Below, piece by piece: positions 25,001 to 40,000 of a stretch of 64,000 nt of DNA (its first letter is position 1; each line of letters starts with the position of its first letter). This DNA is from Stercorarius parasiticus (taxonomy: Eukaryota; Chordata; Aves; Charadriiformes; Stercorariidae): NCBI GenBank assembly GCA_013396915.1, contig VWZL01001354.1, positions 248,001 to 312,000 of the forward strand. Direction: 5' to 3'. The notes under the pieces are model-generated. The model saw only the letters and a program-made list of their open reading frames with translations. It did no database searches and was not told where the DNA came from. The position numbers were made by a program, and so were the translations under genes.

Positions 25001-28000
25001 AAAGATAAAGTTTCAGTTGAAGAGCTGTAGCTCACTTGGAAATTGTATTGGCAATCAGTGCAAGATCTGAGAGAAGCATTATACTTGTAGTTAATCTTCC
25101 AATAATGAATGTAGCAAAGTTAGATGAGTATTAATCTGGTTTTGTTTCCATTACGCTGTATTTTGAAAAAATTCTGAAATGTTGCTATGCCATTTACAGG
25201 ATTGTGGACAACATGCCCGTGACCTGGTGTTACGATGTTGAAGATGGCCAGAGGTTCTGCAATCCTGGTTTTCCTATTGGCTGTTATATTACAGAAGATG
25301 GCCGTCCAAAAGATGCCTGTGTTATTAATGTATGTTTATGCAATATATTTTTTTTAATATCCTCTTTTTACTAAGTTGAAGAGTGGCATTTCTCCTATGT
25401 CATGTTTCTATGGTGAGTCCTCACTATCTTACAAACCCTTGTTGCCTAAATCTCGGTAAGTGTTTTGATATCTCCGCAAGTACAACAAGTTGTAAGCCTT
25501 ATCTAAGCCTAAGAACTGTCTCTTCTCTTGCATAATACAGAAGGGCTCTAAAAGATGGAGAGAAGAGATGAACTTGCATAGCATTTAGTACATGTAAAGG
25601 GTGAAGGAGAAGAAAAGCATGTCATCCTTCATTGTTTAGAGAAGTCTAAAGATTTGAAGGCTTGGACTTTACATTTTTGTGGGATAGAAATGTTTTCATG
25701 GAAGCAGGTTTGCACAGACATGTTTGTATCTCTGCGTGGAAATTAATACTTCTTGAAGGACTGCTTTCCCTAAAAATGGGTGGGCTAATGGAAGAAAGCA
25801 AAATATAAGATTACTGAGTGAACGTAGCTTCTCCTGTGAGAGACAGATCTATTGGATTGACTGGTGGAGGTACAGATAAATGCACTGTAAGCATTATAGA
25901 GATAAGAATGCAATAGAAAGTCCAGGATGTCTTTAGATTACCACAGACCTTTTCCATGGAGAGGTCACTGAAAACCTGGAACAGGTTTTTGGTTTTATCA
26001 AGATGGTTGGTTTTAGTTAATAGATCTTACCAAAGACTTCAGTTTCTGCAGTTTCTAATTTTGTTTCCTTGCCTCCATAATGAATTGGTTGCGGAGGCTC
26101 CATATGAATGAATGCATTTATGATCAAATACGTAATCTGGTAATATGCTTTTATTATTGTTTAAGTACTTGTTTTTAATAGAGGAAAATAACCTTTGAAG
26201 GAGTAACTGAAGGGACTGTAGAATAACACTTTGTTTATATAACTATTCTTATAATTAGGCTGCTTTTGTAGAAAGGGGTGGGGGTAGAACTGTGAAGAAG
26301 TACTAAATGAACTACATTAGACATAATGCTTGTGATTTAACAACATCTTTGACAGACTAAGTTCCAAGCTGATGTTTCCCTTCACCTGAGATTTGTATTC
26401 AGCATTGTTGGCTGCTGCTTGCAGTGCATCCCTATGCAATTATTTGCATTGTTTATCTTGGAAGGTTCTGTTTAATCTATGAAAAATATACACGTTACTT
26501 TAAAATAAGTGTTTATCAAATGCTTCTAATATAAGTTATCTATTCAGTTTGCTGCTTCAATTAAATAAAATGAGACATCTTGAGTCACTGAAATATTTTA
26601 ATATATTTATAAATACATTTTGTATTTAAATGCATTTTTCTACTTTTCAACTGCAGTAAGACAGTTCTTAGCATTAACTTTTCTAGTTTGTCTTTTTAAT
26701 GCAAGACTTTAATGCAAAGACTTTACTGTGTTTGTATTCCTAGAATCCCACATTCATCTTGTAGAAGTTCTTGACAGAAAAACTGTACACAGTCTAAAAT
26801 TCTGTTATGTAAGCCTCTGCCTAAGGCTTTTAGATGTCTTTATCTTTTTAGTTGTTTAACATAATCTTTTATCATTGCAGTCAGAATTTCATGAAAAAGA
26901 TACGTTTTATATCTTCAACCATGTTGACATAAAAATATATTACCATGTTGTGGAAAATGGAGCTCTGGGAGCAAGACTAGTCGCTGCTAAACTTGAACCA
27001 AAAAGGTTAGTACTTGGAAGTAACTTGTCATCAAGCAGTGGTCCATCCCAAGATACCTGCTTTGATCTGGGGACCTGTTGTTAGTCAGAAATGTGTTCAG
27101 ATATGTGACCTGTAGATTAGTTATCATCTTGATTGATGTAGTGTAATGTAGGACAGTAACATAATTTTGTTCTGAATTCTGCAGATCTTTGTGTGCTGTT
27201 TCATATTTGGGCCCAAAAAAAAAAAGTAAAAGCTGTTCAGTAAAGCAACCCTCATTTCCCTACTGGGGAACATTGTGTCTTGTGACAGAATAGGCGACCA
27301 GTATCTGATGCAGAAGTAATCAGTGTGTAACATTTGATATCTTCAGCAATCAGGATTTGAATGGCATGATTTGCATGATTTCACAAATATACTCATCAGT
27401 TGTTCTGAAGTCTAGGTGGCTTTTGCACAACTAATGTCTGTTTTATTATTTCTTAGCACTTTGTCTTGCCTTTCTTTTGTATTCTTGGTACAATTGAGCT
27501 TGTTGCAATTGTTGGTCCAGCATCATGATGAAAGTTTGTTGTTTTTTTTTTTTTTCTGAGAGAAGTTAGTAATTCTGTTGTTGTAACTTTTTGAGTGGTT
27601 TGGAGTTTCTTAGCAGTACTCAGACTTCTTTAATTTTTGGTTCTCTGCTTTAGAGACTGTGCCTCTCTAATTGTTCTTTTTAGAAGAGAGAACTTTTGTT
27701 TAAAAAGTTCAAATAACAAAAATTCCTGTGCTTAGACATTTCTTATGAGTTCTGGAATTTGAGGCATTAAGAACAATTTTTATATTTAAGGGAAGAATCC
27801 TGGATGAAACTCATGCTTTTGTAAGATGAATGAATTCTTCCTTAAGAGTGTTGTCAGTGAAGCAGTTTTCATTCTGTGTTTTTTTTCTTCCTGCAGTTAC
27901 AAGCACACTCATCCAGACAACCCTGATTGCTCGGGAGTACCTATGGACATAAGTAATAAGGCTAGTGGAGAAGTCAAAATTGCTTACACGTACTCAGTTT

Positions 28001-31000
28001 CTTTTCAAGTGAGTACTAAGCTTTCTGTGGTAGTTACCTCTTAAAATCATGCATTAATACTCTGAATTAAAAAGATCGATAACTACAAGTATCTCAGAAT
28101 AGTAAATTTGTGGTTTTCAAACTTTATTTGGATTGAAGGGTCAGAGATGGCTTAGGATTTAACCGCATGCTTTACAATTTTTTTCTACCACCCCCCACAC
28201 TCTGAATGTGAAATGCATGTGTTTTTTTAAAAGAATCATACTTTCCATGTTTACCTAGATTGTCTGGTAGATTATTTTTCAATCCAAGCTCTTAAGTCTG
28301 AGAAATTGTGTGTTTCAGCAAATTACTGTTGTGGATAGGTTGAAGCTGATAATTTTCTGCTCTCCTGCTGCAAAACTTTCCTTCTGTCCAAGGTCTTCCT
28401 TCCATGGAAATCTGCAAAAGAGTAGGAAGCTGGTACTCTTTGTTCCTCTATTCTGTGTTTAAAAGCAGAGGAGCAGTATATTAGGCAACTGCACGGAGCT
28501 CTGATACTTGAATATATCTCATTCTGGTGACAAGCAAGAGAGTTTTTTTGTTGTTTTGTGGGGGTTTTTTAATGGAATTTGTAGGACAAACTGTTTCCCA
28601 AAGTTCCCCACTCTTTCCCAAACTGTTTCCCTATTGGTCTAAGATGTCAAAATGCAAATGACTCGTTAAAAAGAGTGCAGATTATAACTTAATTGGATTT
28701 CTTGATGCCTTGTGTATTGAGGGGGTGGCTCACACACAGCAGTTCATATTTTCAACCTCAGTAACTCTGTGGTTCTTCTGGATGTGAAGTCTGCTCTTTA
28801 CTTTTTTTTTTAGTCATTATGGACTTTATAATAAAAATCTTGGCAATGAATAGATTAAAAAATAGCAATAAGGAAATTTTTATTTAACCTTTTTGTTGTT
28901 CTTATTGCAAGGTCAGTGGTGTCTTTAAAATGATAGGCCATTTTAATGTCAAAGCTGTTCATATCTTAATTCTAGACTTAGAGCCTGCTGCAGGTTTCAG
29001 TTCAACTGTGGTGAAATGGAGAGTAATAGTTGATCTTTAAAGTTGGTTGAAGGGTAGTGTTGAGTTGGTGTGTGAGATCCACTGCTACTGTCATAAGAAG
29101 TACACAGTAAAGCACTGGTTTTACAATGTCATTACATTGCCACACTTTATCAGGGATGAACCACTTCTATCTCTTATAAGCTGTTATAGCAGTGTTTGTA
29201 GAATTACCATGATTGTTCTTTACTCTAGTAATGTGCTGTATTACATGGTAAAGTTCAAAATACAATAAATAGTATAAGAAAAATACTCAGAAGGGATTAT
29301 GTTGTGTATTACCTAAAAATTATATTTTGGGAAATTATATCAGTTATGATGCTGAAATTAATTTGTATACTGAAAAGCAAGTATTTGTGGAAACCTGTGA
29401 GAAGTTAGTAATTAAGAATAAGCTTAGCTTCATGCTACTATATTTTTTCTCTTCAAAAAATTACATGCACAGCCAGCTGTGTGTGTGTCCTGTGCACAAT
29501 GTTTCGTCACTTGGAGGTCGTCTTCTGAAATTCTGTCAGGTTGGCAGATCAGGTCATCTAAGGAAAGACAGAAAAAAGGCAGTGTAGGTATAGGGAAAAA
29601 TGCAGTTCTATCCTAGAATCGTTGACACTGGTTTAGAAACTTGTTGCTTGCTTTGAGACATAGTTTTATTACATCAGTGAACTAGATAATTTGATCTTGT
29701 CTAAATTTTTTAACCTGCTGGTTTTTATATTTTCAAAAACTGGCTTTACTGGAAAGCACTCTTGCTCTTATATGTTATAAATTACTGAAATAGCATCATG
29801 TCAGGAAGACACCTAGCCATTTTTATTAATGGATACTAGTGTTCGTGGTTTTGTTTAATAGCAAACTTCAGGTTGATCCGCACAGTTTGTTCCTTTTTTC
29901 ATGTTTACTCTGCAAAATAACACAAATGCTCTTTTTGAAGTGTTTCTGATCAATGAATGTTCAGTCTGAGTAAGTATAATCCATTGAAATATCTGAAGGA
30001 ATAATTTGTTTCCTTCTACTAACAATATAAATTCTGTAGTATTGTCTCCCCCTCTGTCTTGCAGTATAAGCTGAATGTAACTGGATTGGTAGTTGGTACT
30101 GAAATTAGGTTGTATGAAAGCAAAGGGTAATTTGGACAGAGCACTATCTAGAAGGTGGAATATTATGCTGGAGGCTATGTAGCAGAACTTTGTTCTCAGT
30201 GTCTGTGGTATTGACTTATATATGCTAGAAAACGCATGTTCTTTTATTATTCTGCTAGTCATTTGAATTCCTGATGAATTAATGTAATTTTTGAAGGGAG
30301 GAAGCACAATTAAATTGATAGGCCTTTATGTCTTAAGACATCCAGAAGATATTTTGGTTTGGATTCTATGGTCAAATCTTAGGTTTGTTTTGGGTAGCTG
30401 TTATTAAACTAGTCCCTTTAAGGCATGCAGCGTGAAATTTTCAATTTGTCATGAGACTTAAGATTGCTTTGCAGGAACATCACCTTGTAAATTTACAAGT
30501 TGGATACTGACTGTATCTGAAACTGATGTGTTTACTCTTTCAGGAAGAAAAAAGTATAAGGTGGGCATCAAGATGGGATTATATTTTGGAATCCATGCCT
30601 CACACTCATATTCAGTGGTTTAGGTAAGAAGAGAATTTGTCTTCAAGTGTACTGTACTGAAGTGTTTACGTTGCAATTTGAATGATGAATTTTTTTTTTT
30701 TACATTCAGTATTATGAATTCCTTGGTGATTGTCCTCTTTCTATCTGGAATGGTAGCTATGATTATGTTGAGGACACTGCATAAAGACATTGCAAGATAC
30801 AATCAGATGGATTCCACTGTAAGTCAAAAACGTACCTCATAAAATTTATTTCGAATATAATTTTTTTAGCTAAACATATTTCTGTAACAGGCTATTTAAG
30901 TGGCAATCTACTGTATTAAAATAGGTATATTTCCTTTGCAGGAAGATGCTCAGGAAGAATTTGGCTGGAAACTGGTTCATGGTGATATTTTCAGGCCCCC

Positions 31001-34000
31001 AAGAAAAGGAATGCTGTTGTCCGTTTTTCTAGGCTCTGGCACACAGATCTTAATAATGACTTTTGTTACCCTGTGTAAGTAACAAAGTGGGGAGGAGTCA
31101 GTTGAGTAAAGATGATTTTTCACTGCTAATTGCATGCTACTAGTAAAAATAGCAGTTTAGGTTTTTACATAGAAGTGTCTTAAAAAGTCTTAAGGTTAGA
31201 AACAGCTGAGCCAATACAGTAGGCACACAACTTCTAGTATACACAGATTTTAAGGTAACTGATGTACTGGCTTTAAGTCAAATGTATGGTTACTTTCTAA
31301 AATTGTGCATCTCTGCTTCATAGTTTTTGCTTGCCTGGGATTTTTGTCACCTGCTAACCGGGGAGCTCTAATGACCTGTGCTGTAGTTTTGTGGGTACTG
31401 CTTGGAACTCCAGCTGGTTATGTTGCTGCCAGATTCTACAAATGTGAGTAAAAGTTATTTAAGATGACAAGGCTTAAGTTCATTAAAGTAAATCATCATC
31501 ACAGAACTGATTTTTATTTTGTAACGCTTTTTGTAGTTTCCCTCAGGGCAAGTTGCAGGAATGCACTTACCTTAACAACAGAAAACACGTATAGAGCACT
31601 GACATGGTTACATTGGTTTGGATGTAATCATGCCTGAATTGCTCTTGCTACCATGTATTTATGGAATTGGGACGCAAATTACATTTTACTTGTACTAAGC
31701 TCATTACATCAGACAGTTTTGTACTTCTGTTTACTATAGCTGGGGGGGGGGGGGTGGTGTTAACTTGCATTTAGTTTTACCCATCGATGTTGCTTGGTGA
31801 CTTTTTTTTTTCCCCAAAAAAATCGTGAACCTCTGTTCTTGCATGCCTGAGATTTGTCACTTCTTTTTAGTTAGTTCCTAGGCCTTTGGGAGAATGGCAC
31901 TTATCAGACAGCAGCAGGGGTGCAGGGGTAAGAATTATTAGGTGTTCTGTAGTGTAGAAATTAACCCAGTGGTGTTTGGGCACCTGACTATAGTTAGTTG
32001 ATACTGTTTTCCTTCACTGATCCCAGCTAGCTATTGTTTCAAGGCCTGCCTACCAACCTCAAATGGTTTGCTGCTGTACCCTCTGGTTTATTTTGAGGTG
32101 AAACATGCCATTCCGCATACAGCTTGTTTTAATTACCTTGCTCAAGGTAAAGGACTCTTTATGACTGAGTGAGCTGGATCTTTTAGACTGTTTTAGTTCT
32201 GAACACACAGGGCTAGAGAAGGAGTTTTCTGAACTTCAGCCTGGCAGTAGGCATTGGAGTTCATTCTTCTAAGCATTTTGTAATTTTTGTGTGGGGGAAA
32301 GAGGGTTTGTATTTTGTAAGTTTTTCCACAATGGTAGTGATGTGATAGTGAACTGTTCCTTTTCCTAATCTTCAAGCCAATTAGCCTTAAATGGAGGGAG
32401 ACTTTAGGACAAAGAGCATAATTGAGGACAGAACTATTCTTTATATCACGTTGTGCACTATGTGTTTTGAAGGATATTTTGAAGTGTATTGATGGTAAAT
32501 TGAATCCTGTATCTTTGGTGGAGATGTAGCTAATAATAATTACATTTCATATTATACTTATTGGGAATCATTTAGTTGATACCTGAATATTGTGTTTAAC
32601 TACTAAGACAGTGAGTGGCTGATCCAGAGATGATATTGTTGTAACACGAGGTGGTCCATACCCCCTATAGAGCATGTAAACGCAAATGTTTCACTTTTTA
32701 GTATACAAATAATGTGAGACATAAATCAAAATGCAACTGAAATGGATATCCAGTTTTAAAAGTTGTTTGTTGGTTTTGGTTTTTTTTTTCCAACATTGCG
32801 TTTAAAAAGTGAAACCTGAGTTGAAATTAAATGGTTGATCTTAATAACTGGTGCCATGTTCTGCAAAGATTTTATGAAGAAGTAGAAACTTAATTAAAAT
32901 CACTCTAACCATAATCACTTCTGACTCTTGAAGTAGCATGTCGTTATGGCAGTGCTCCGATGAAATTGTCAGCTTCACTAAATTCCAGCAGGACATTTTA
33001 ATTTAAAAGTATGCTGACTAGAATTTTTATCAGCATAGTGCAAATTCATAAAGATTTTCTTAATAAAGCTATCTTTGGTCTTCTGGTATCACCACTGCTT
33101 AATACTGTTAGGACTCAAGAGAACATCACTACTTCCTGTAAGCGTGTTAGTCCTGACTTTCTTCTAAGATTCTTAGACAAGAATTATTTCAAGAAAACTG
33201 TTAAGCTTGCTTTTCACATTTTTATGTACTTTTTCCTACTGAAACCTGCAGTCAAGTGCTAGACAGCTTAAATTTTTTAATCACTCCAGGTTTAACCTGT
33301 TTTTTAAAGACTTAAAAGCACTGCAGATCTGCTTCCTCCTTTCAGCAGATAAAGTGGTCAGAGACCCAGTTTATTTAGTTGGATACTTTTCTTGACCTTG
33401 GTCTGAGGCTTTGCTTTGCTTTGAAGCTCTGTGATTAAGCAATACGATGAGGGAATTCAGTTTTATTACTGAATTCTGAAGATTTATCACTGAATTACTG
33501 AAGATTTAGTTTACTGTTTTAAACTGGCGTGATAGCACATTATTTGAGTATTTGCAAGCTAAGTATAACAGGTAAATGGGCTGGAAAATTAATAGTTGTG
33601 AGCTTAATGCATGTTTTGATAACTGTCAAATGTTTTAATACAGCATTTGGAGGTGAGAAATGGAAAACAAATGTCCTGCTGACATCATTCCTTTGTCCTG
33701 GGTAAGTTGAGGGTATTGCCATGATTAAAAGAATTAAATTGCTTCTCTGACATGCATAGCTAATTTTTAAGTTTCAGCTATACAGATAAATCTTGTTACA
33801 TTGTCCCTTTTTTCCAGAAGCTACAAGACTATCACAGCACTTTGACAAAGATGAATATGTTAATAGCATATCATCCTTAGATTTCTTTTTTTTGTTTAGT
33901 AAGCGTTTGTTTTATTCTCACCACATGAAAAGGTTGATTAAGAAAGAGCATTATGATAGTAGTAAGTTTTAGACAGGCACACTTTTTCATTGCTTTCTTT

Positions 34001-37000
34001 TACTCTCTAGGCTGTTTCTCTGACCACACTGTAGTTGGTCTTATATAGTGTCATATACTGTATAACCACTGTGATAAATTTTTCTACTTAGTCACAGCAA
34101 GCAGTCTTACCCTGAAGTGTAGTTAAGACAAGCATACATTTGAAATTACTTAGTTGGAACGTCAGCTCCTGCTGGAGTTCAGTCCCACTAGATTAACAAA
34201 GAATTGCTTGTTTGACCTCTTCATTTTGATATTTTGTGTGTCATTTGGTTTTAACAGAGATTTACACTAAAATCTTAATACAGTGCTATTGTTTTGTTAG
34301 TATTAAATTATTAATTATTATTAATATTACGGAGTATTTCTGTGCTTTAAGTGTGTTATGTATTTTTCAGAATTGTATTTGCAGATTTTTTTATCATGAA
34401 CCTCATTCTCTGGGGAGAAGGCTCTTCAGCAGCTATTCCGTTTGGTACTCTGGTTGCTATTTTGGCACTCTGGTTTTGCATATCTGTACCACTGACGTTT
34501 ATTGGTGCCTATTTTGGTTTTAAGAAAAACGTAAGTGTTTTTGAGAAATTGTTTTGTAAGTGTGTGTATACACATATATACACACATATTTATTTTTCAC
34601 TGTATAGACTATGACTGAGGTAGCACCGAAGTTAGTTGCATTGTCAGCTCTGGTTCTGTTAGGTTACTTTAGAGCTGCACTAGATATCCAGTTTTGGGAT
34701 TCTAAGACTTTGATATTCAGTTGGTTGTTGGTGGTGATATTTCTGTGCAATGATTAGGATTATCATTGTATTTGAGTGACTACGCCAGAATAAGCAGTGA
34801 TTTGAGCATTTTTATTTTAATTAGCATCTCTTTCATTACTAAAAATAGTTGATCCAGTCAAGCATAAAGGAAAGCAACTTACACACTTCTGGTTTTCCCC
34901 CATGGTTTTTGTTCCTGTCCTCCCTCTACACTGAGAATATTTTCTGTAGCAAATTGCAAGAGTTCTTGTGAAGTCTCTTTGCATAAATATTCGGTAAATT
35001 CTTATCACTGCTTGGCAGACATTAATTGGCATTTACTCCGAAGCTGATCAGTTTTACTTATTTATATGAGGGCTCTTTGACACTGGTGACCAAACCTTCT
35101 TAAATTGGCTCTTCTCTTTTTGCTTAAAAAGTGGTTTACTGTGCCCCACAAACTTGAAGATCTGTAAGCTCATATATTTTTGTGTTTTATTCCTGTATAC
35201 GAAGCCAGAGTTCCAGTTCTCTGTAGCTCTCATGGAATACCTTCAGAGAATATTTAAGTAACTTAGAAGGCACTTCTCAAGTTGATTTTAGTTATCCCGT
35301 TTTTCTTAATCAGAATTCAGTGGGGTGTGGGTTTTTTTGATAGTCATGTTGAAATTCCAGCAATGGAGTTGTACAGAGGCAGTTCCTTTAAGAAAGGAGG
35401 ATTTGATAAACTATAAGGCAATGTGACAGGTGTCACGAATACATTAAAATCAAATTAGAAAGCAAATACCTAGCAAATATCTATTGATGCTCTTGATGTA
35501 ATCTTTATGAAAGGGAAAAGATGTCAAAGTATGCATTTATCTGCCTTAATTTTTTTTTCTCACACCATGCAAATCTGTGTATGCATCTTCAGTTAGGATT
35601 TAATTGCCAGATTGAATCCTCTCAGTTTGTAAGTTTACCCTAATGTGATTCTTGGAGTAAATCCTGAAAAACAGCATACAGGGATTTTAAGAAGGGGAAC
35701 GCAAGAGTCTGCACCACCACTACCCCGCCTTCCCNATCAGCTCAGGCCGTGTAACAGGTCATAGATAGGTATCATAAAAAGAGAAGTCCAAAGTACCTGC
35801 TGCGATGCTTTGAGTGAGAGCTGTCTTTTAGCTTGTTTGCCTAGCAAACATCGGTAGGTAGGCTGGTAGTGAAAGCAGATGTAGTGGTAGCTGGGTATGC
35901 ACACGCTCAAAACAAAAAGTAGACTTTTGCCACCACTCATGTCAAAAAGAAAACCAAAAGGTAGTGCTGTAGTTTGGCATTGTATTTATTTAGCAATTTC
36001 TTATTTCCATTTAAAGGCTATTGAACACCCTGTTCGCACAAATCAAATTCCTCGTCAGATTCCTGAGCAATCATTCTATACAAAGCCATTACCTGGCATT
36101 ATCATGGGAGGGATTCTACCTTTTGGATGTATCTTTATACAGTTGTTTTTTATTCTCAATAGCATTTGGTAAGTTAACCACGATCTATTTGAATTTTCTC
36201 TGTCATAAAAGGTGTTAATTTCTTTGTGAAAGTTTTTCTTCGAGATGATTTGACTGATTTTTGGGTAATAAAAATTTAAATGTTAACATCTTACCATTTT
36301 GAGATTTAGAAAACACTTGGTGCCTGTTTTGCTTGTTGAGGTGTGTAGAGAAGTGGCTGTGATACACTTAGCAATTTACAGCTGACCTACAATATTCAAA
36401 TAGCTAGTTTTCTCATGCTACTCCTCTGACTTCATGTGGAAGTAGCTCTGAAGCTCACATATGGCATATAACTTGAAAATAGTAAGCATATTAAAATTGA
36501 CTTGAGGGGTTTTTTTTGTAGTTGTTGTTGCTAGAAAAGTATTACTATTCTTAGGAGAAAAAAGAATCAAGAACAGATTTTGTGAAATCTTTATAAAGGC
36601 ACCAGAGAGTAATTCTTTTCAAAAATAAAGCACCAAAGACTAGTCCAGTATAAGTGAATTCTGATGAGAGCTCATAGCACACTGGCAAAGTAATCTGCTG
36701 TGAGGGATTTGTCTTCCTTCTGGCACAATTTAGTTACTGGATCTCGTTAAACTGTTTCTGAACCTTGAATAGGTGCCTCCACCCAACATAGACAGCTACA
36801 GCATTTGACACTTCTTGTTATTTTGCAGCTCTGCTCCTTTGATTGAAATGTGAGGTGAAATCCAAGTTCTGCTGAAGTCAGTGGAAGAGGTCACGCTGAC
36901 TTCACTGGAACTGTAATTTCACTCGTTATGTCTAGTCAGTTCTTTCCCTAGAATCCCAACCAGGAGCATGCTTTGGGCTTGCTTTCTCACTGTTTTCAGG

Positions 37001-40000
37001 CTGAGCTGCCAAGGCTCCTATTCTTCAGCTAGAAAATAAATTAGTCAATTTATACAACTGACAGTACTTCAGTAGGAAGGGGAATACTTAAGGTGAAGGT
37101 GATATTATTGCATATGAAGAAGTAATATTAGCACAGTGTCTATCTTAATTTTTATCTTTTTTAAACTTCCTTTTATAGGTCTCACCAGATGTATTACATG
37201 TTTGGCTTCCTGTTTCTGGTATTCATTATTTTGGTTATTACATGTTCTGAGGCTACAATATTGCTCTGCTACTTCCATCTATGTGCAGAGGTAAGAAATA
37301 TTCTTCACTATTTATACTTTATATTGTTTTAAGAAGGCTTCCAAAAATTTTAAGGCTTCTGTAATTGAAAATAAGTATTCCAGAATTCAACATAAACACT
37401 GCTACTAGATGAGATGTACTTAAACCGTGTCTTTAAAAAGTGAAGCAGGCTACCTTTGGCAAAACTTGTAATAAATATTAAAACACTGAGTACTGCTAAG
37501 TCAGATATCTCATCTTTAGATTCTAACTGCTTGTTTTCTGAAGGCACCAAACTAATACATTAACTTTGTTGAATCAAAGTCCATTTTGGACATGCCCAGC
37601 CTTGGGGAAAAAGATCTCTGTGGCTGGCTTATAGTAGGTCCGGCTTATTTGGGTTTTTAGACTTTTGCCTATTTGGTATTGATCTTTAGGTTTCTTATCT
37701 CTAATTATGAATGGTGTAATTAAAGCAGTATTTATTATATATAGCTGTTTTTCCTGTAGATAAATACTATAAAAAGTCACTTTTGGATAAAGTGGTAATA
37801 GAAGAAGTATCTCTGTGTTCAGTAATAGGGTCAGTGCATTAGAGGTGTATGGAATAATACTCACATGTATTTTTCTTTCTCACCCCTTCTAGGACTATCA
37901 CTGGCAGTGGCGTTCATTTCTCACCAGTGGTTTCACTGCAGTTTATTTCCTAATATATGCAATACATTATTTTTTTTCTAAACTGCAAATCACAGGAACA
38001 GCTAGCACTATTTTATATTTTGGTTATACCATGATAATGGTTTTGATCTTCTTCCTTTTCACAGGTAAGTGTATTGAACCTTAATTTTAAATTTTGAGGC
38101 TCCCTTTAGCTTTGCGTAGTAGAATCGTTGGCAAAACTTACCTTGATACAGGATTATACGTTTTTATGTGTCTTTGGCTTTTCCAGATAGTTGCGTAATG
38201 TTTGCAAGTCTCTGTGTCATCTTTATTGTGAGCTTTTGGAAAAGCACCTGCCTTAGGTGCTGCATTTCAGTTTCCTCTTGAATAACTGAGATGAGGTCAG
38301 AAAAATCTTCCTTTTGTCATCTTCAATACTAAGAAGGAATCTTCAGTCAGAAACACATATCCCTTATTTAGAGTGGAAGAATGCTGGTGAAAATGCAAGG
38401 TCTCCTTTCAAACCCTCATGCAAGCGGGAAGCAATTGCCAGCTCCTCAGAAATCTTAAAAATACTAAATTCTGTTCCAGCAGAATGTCATCTGTCTTTGT
38501 GGACTTTACCCCACAGAGTAATGTTTTTGAAACTATTTTGAACTGATCAATGCTTTAAATAATTTCAAGGTCCACGTTTATGATGAAGTTTAATGATTCC
38601 TAAGGCTTTGATACGTATTTACGTATACAGCTATACATGCTATATTTTGAGGCCTCCTGGAACACAAATGGCTTGTCATTGGAGCTTTTAATACAGATCT
38701 CACTATAAGTAGAATTTTCGTTTCCACTTGACATAGGAGAACAAAAAAAAAATCCAGTGGGAAAAGAAATGATGTTTGAGAATGGTGTTAACTTTAAGTG
38801 TAACCAAATATTAATTTCAAAGACGTTACCACTGCAGCTTAGGAAATATTGAAGCTGTTTCTGCACCATGACTGAATGCAGATGATGATGAACAGGAGCA
38901 AGAGCCTGCAAGGAGTTTCTTGGGTCATTGCCTGTTAGGAGGGAATGGGACTTAAGTACATTATATAATCTCTTTGAAAAGTGATCAAGCTGTGTTCCAA
39001 AAGTGGTTAGTTTTATCTTTCATCCTTCTTTTTAAGTCAGTCTAATGTGTTTTGGCATTGCTTGAGGATATTTTGTAATTTGCACATCATCTCTACTTCT
39101 GTTCACATTTTGTGTACTGGTTAGCAAGTCATTCTGAATGTGTAGATCAGAGAGATTCTGCCTCCCTTTCTCCCTCTGTCTTGTTTCTCACCCTGCCTTT
39201 CTCTTAACCTTTATTTCTGATCTGGGTTTACTAATAGTCTCATTGAACTAAAGAATTTAGGGGTGCATGGTTGTTGAACTAGAAATGAATGTGTACTGCT
39301 GTTTGCAGATCAATTTTAACTGTGGTGCAAAAAGTAGCATGAAAAAAATAATGAAGCCTTACATAAGCGTAAGGTCAATTAATTTAATTTCACTAGCTTT
39401 TCCAACAGATATTCAACATGTCTGCCTTTAATAGTAAACAGTTTGTGCCCAAACCAGAATTGAGTTTACCCTGTCTCCTTTGTTCAGTCTGTTTACTTTG
39501 GATGCCCACAGTAATTCTGGAGTGCGCACGTTCAAGATAAAGGGGATTTACGCTATATTTTCTATGCTGAGTCTTAGCTTAGCTAAGATTTCCATCTTTT
39601 GCCCTTATTCTTTCAAGTCAGTCATGTCACATGACATCATCTAGAGGCGTTAGGATGTGTCCAGTGCATCCCCCTTTTCCTTTGCTCACATGTTCACTTT
39701 CAATTGACCAGTTGGCTGTGCGGCGCCTGCCAGCAAATCTGGGGAGTCCTTTTCAGGGTGGGTTCACAAGCATGCAAAGAGGAGGCGTTTTACTCTCAGA
39801 CCCCTTCAGGTGCTTTCTGTGTTAGTCATTTCTATGTAATTGGGACCGTGGAGATGTGAGTTATGCTGTGCAACTTGAACTAAGCTTTCAGAGTTTGCAT
39901 GCTTTAGTGGTTTTTTTTTTTTAAATTTTCAGTTTCTGTATTGAAATTAGGGGAGAATACATGTGAAGTTAACCAAATGGTTAGAACTTTAAAACATCAT

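Noticed and set aside
29855..30307. 150-codon frame antisense in TM9SF2 intron 7
   Set aside because: No recognisable family, no promoter or poly(A) signal in place, and no repeat homology seen. Most likely chance.
38314..38541. 75-codon + strand frame in TM9SF2 intron 16, considered as an alternative exon
   Set aside because: It is not flanked by a convincing acceptor and donor, and exons 16 and 17 join in frame without it.
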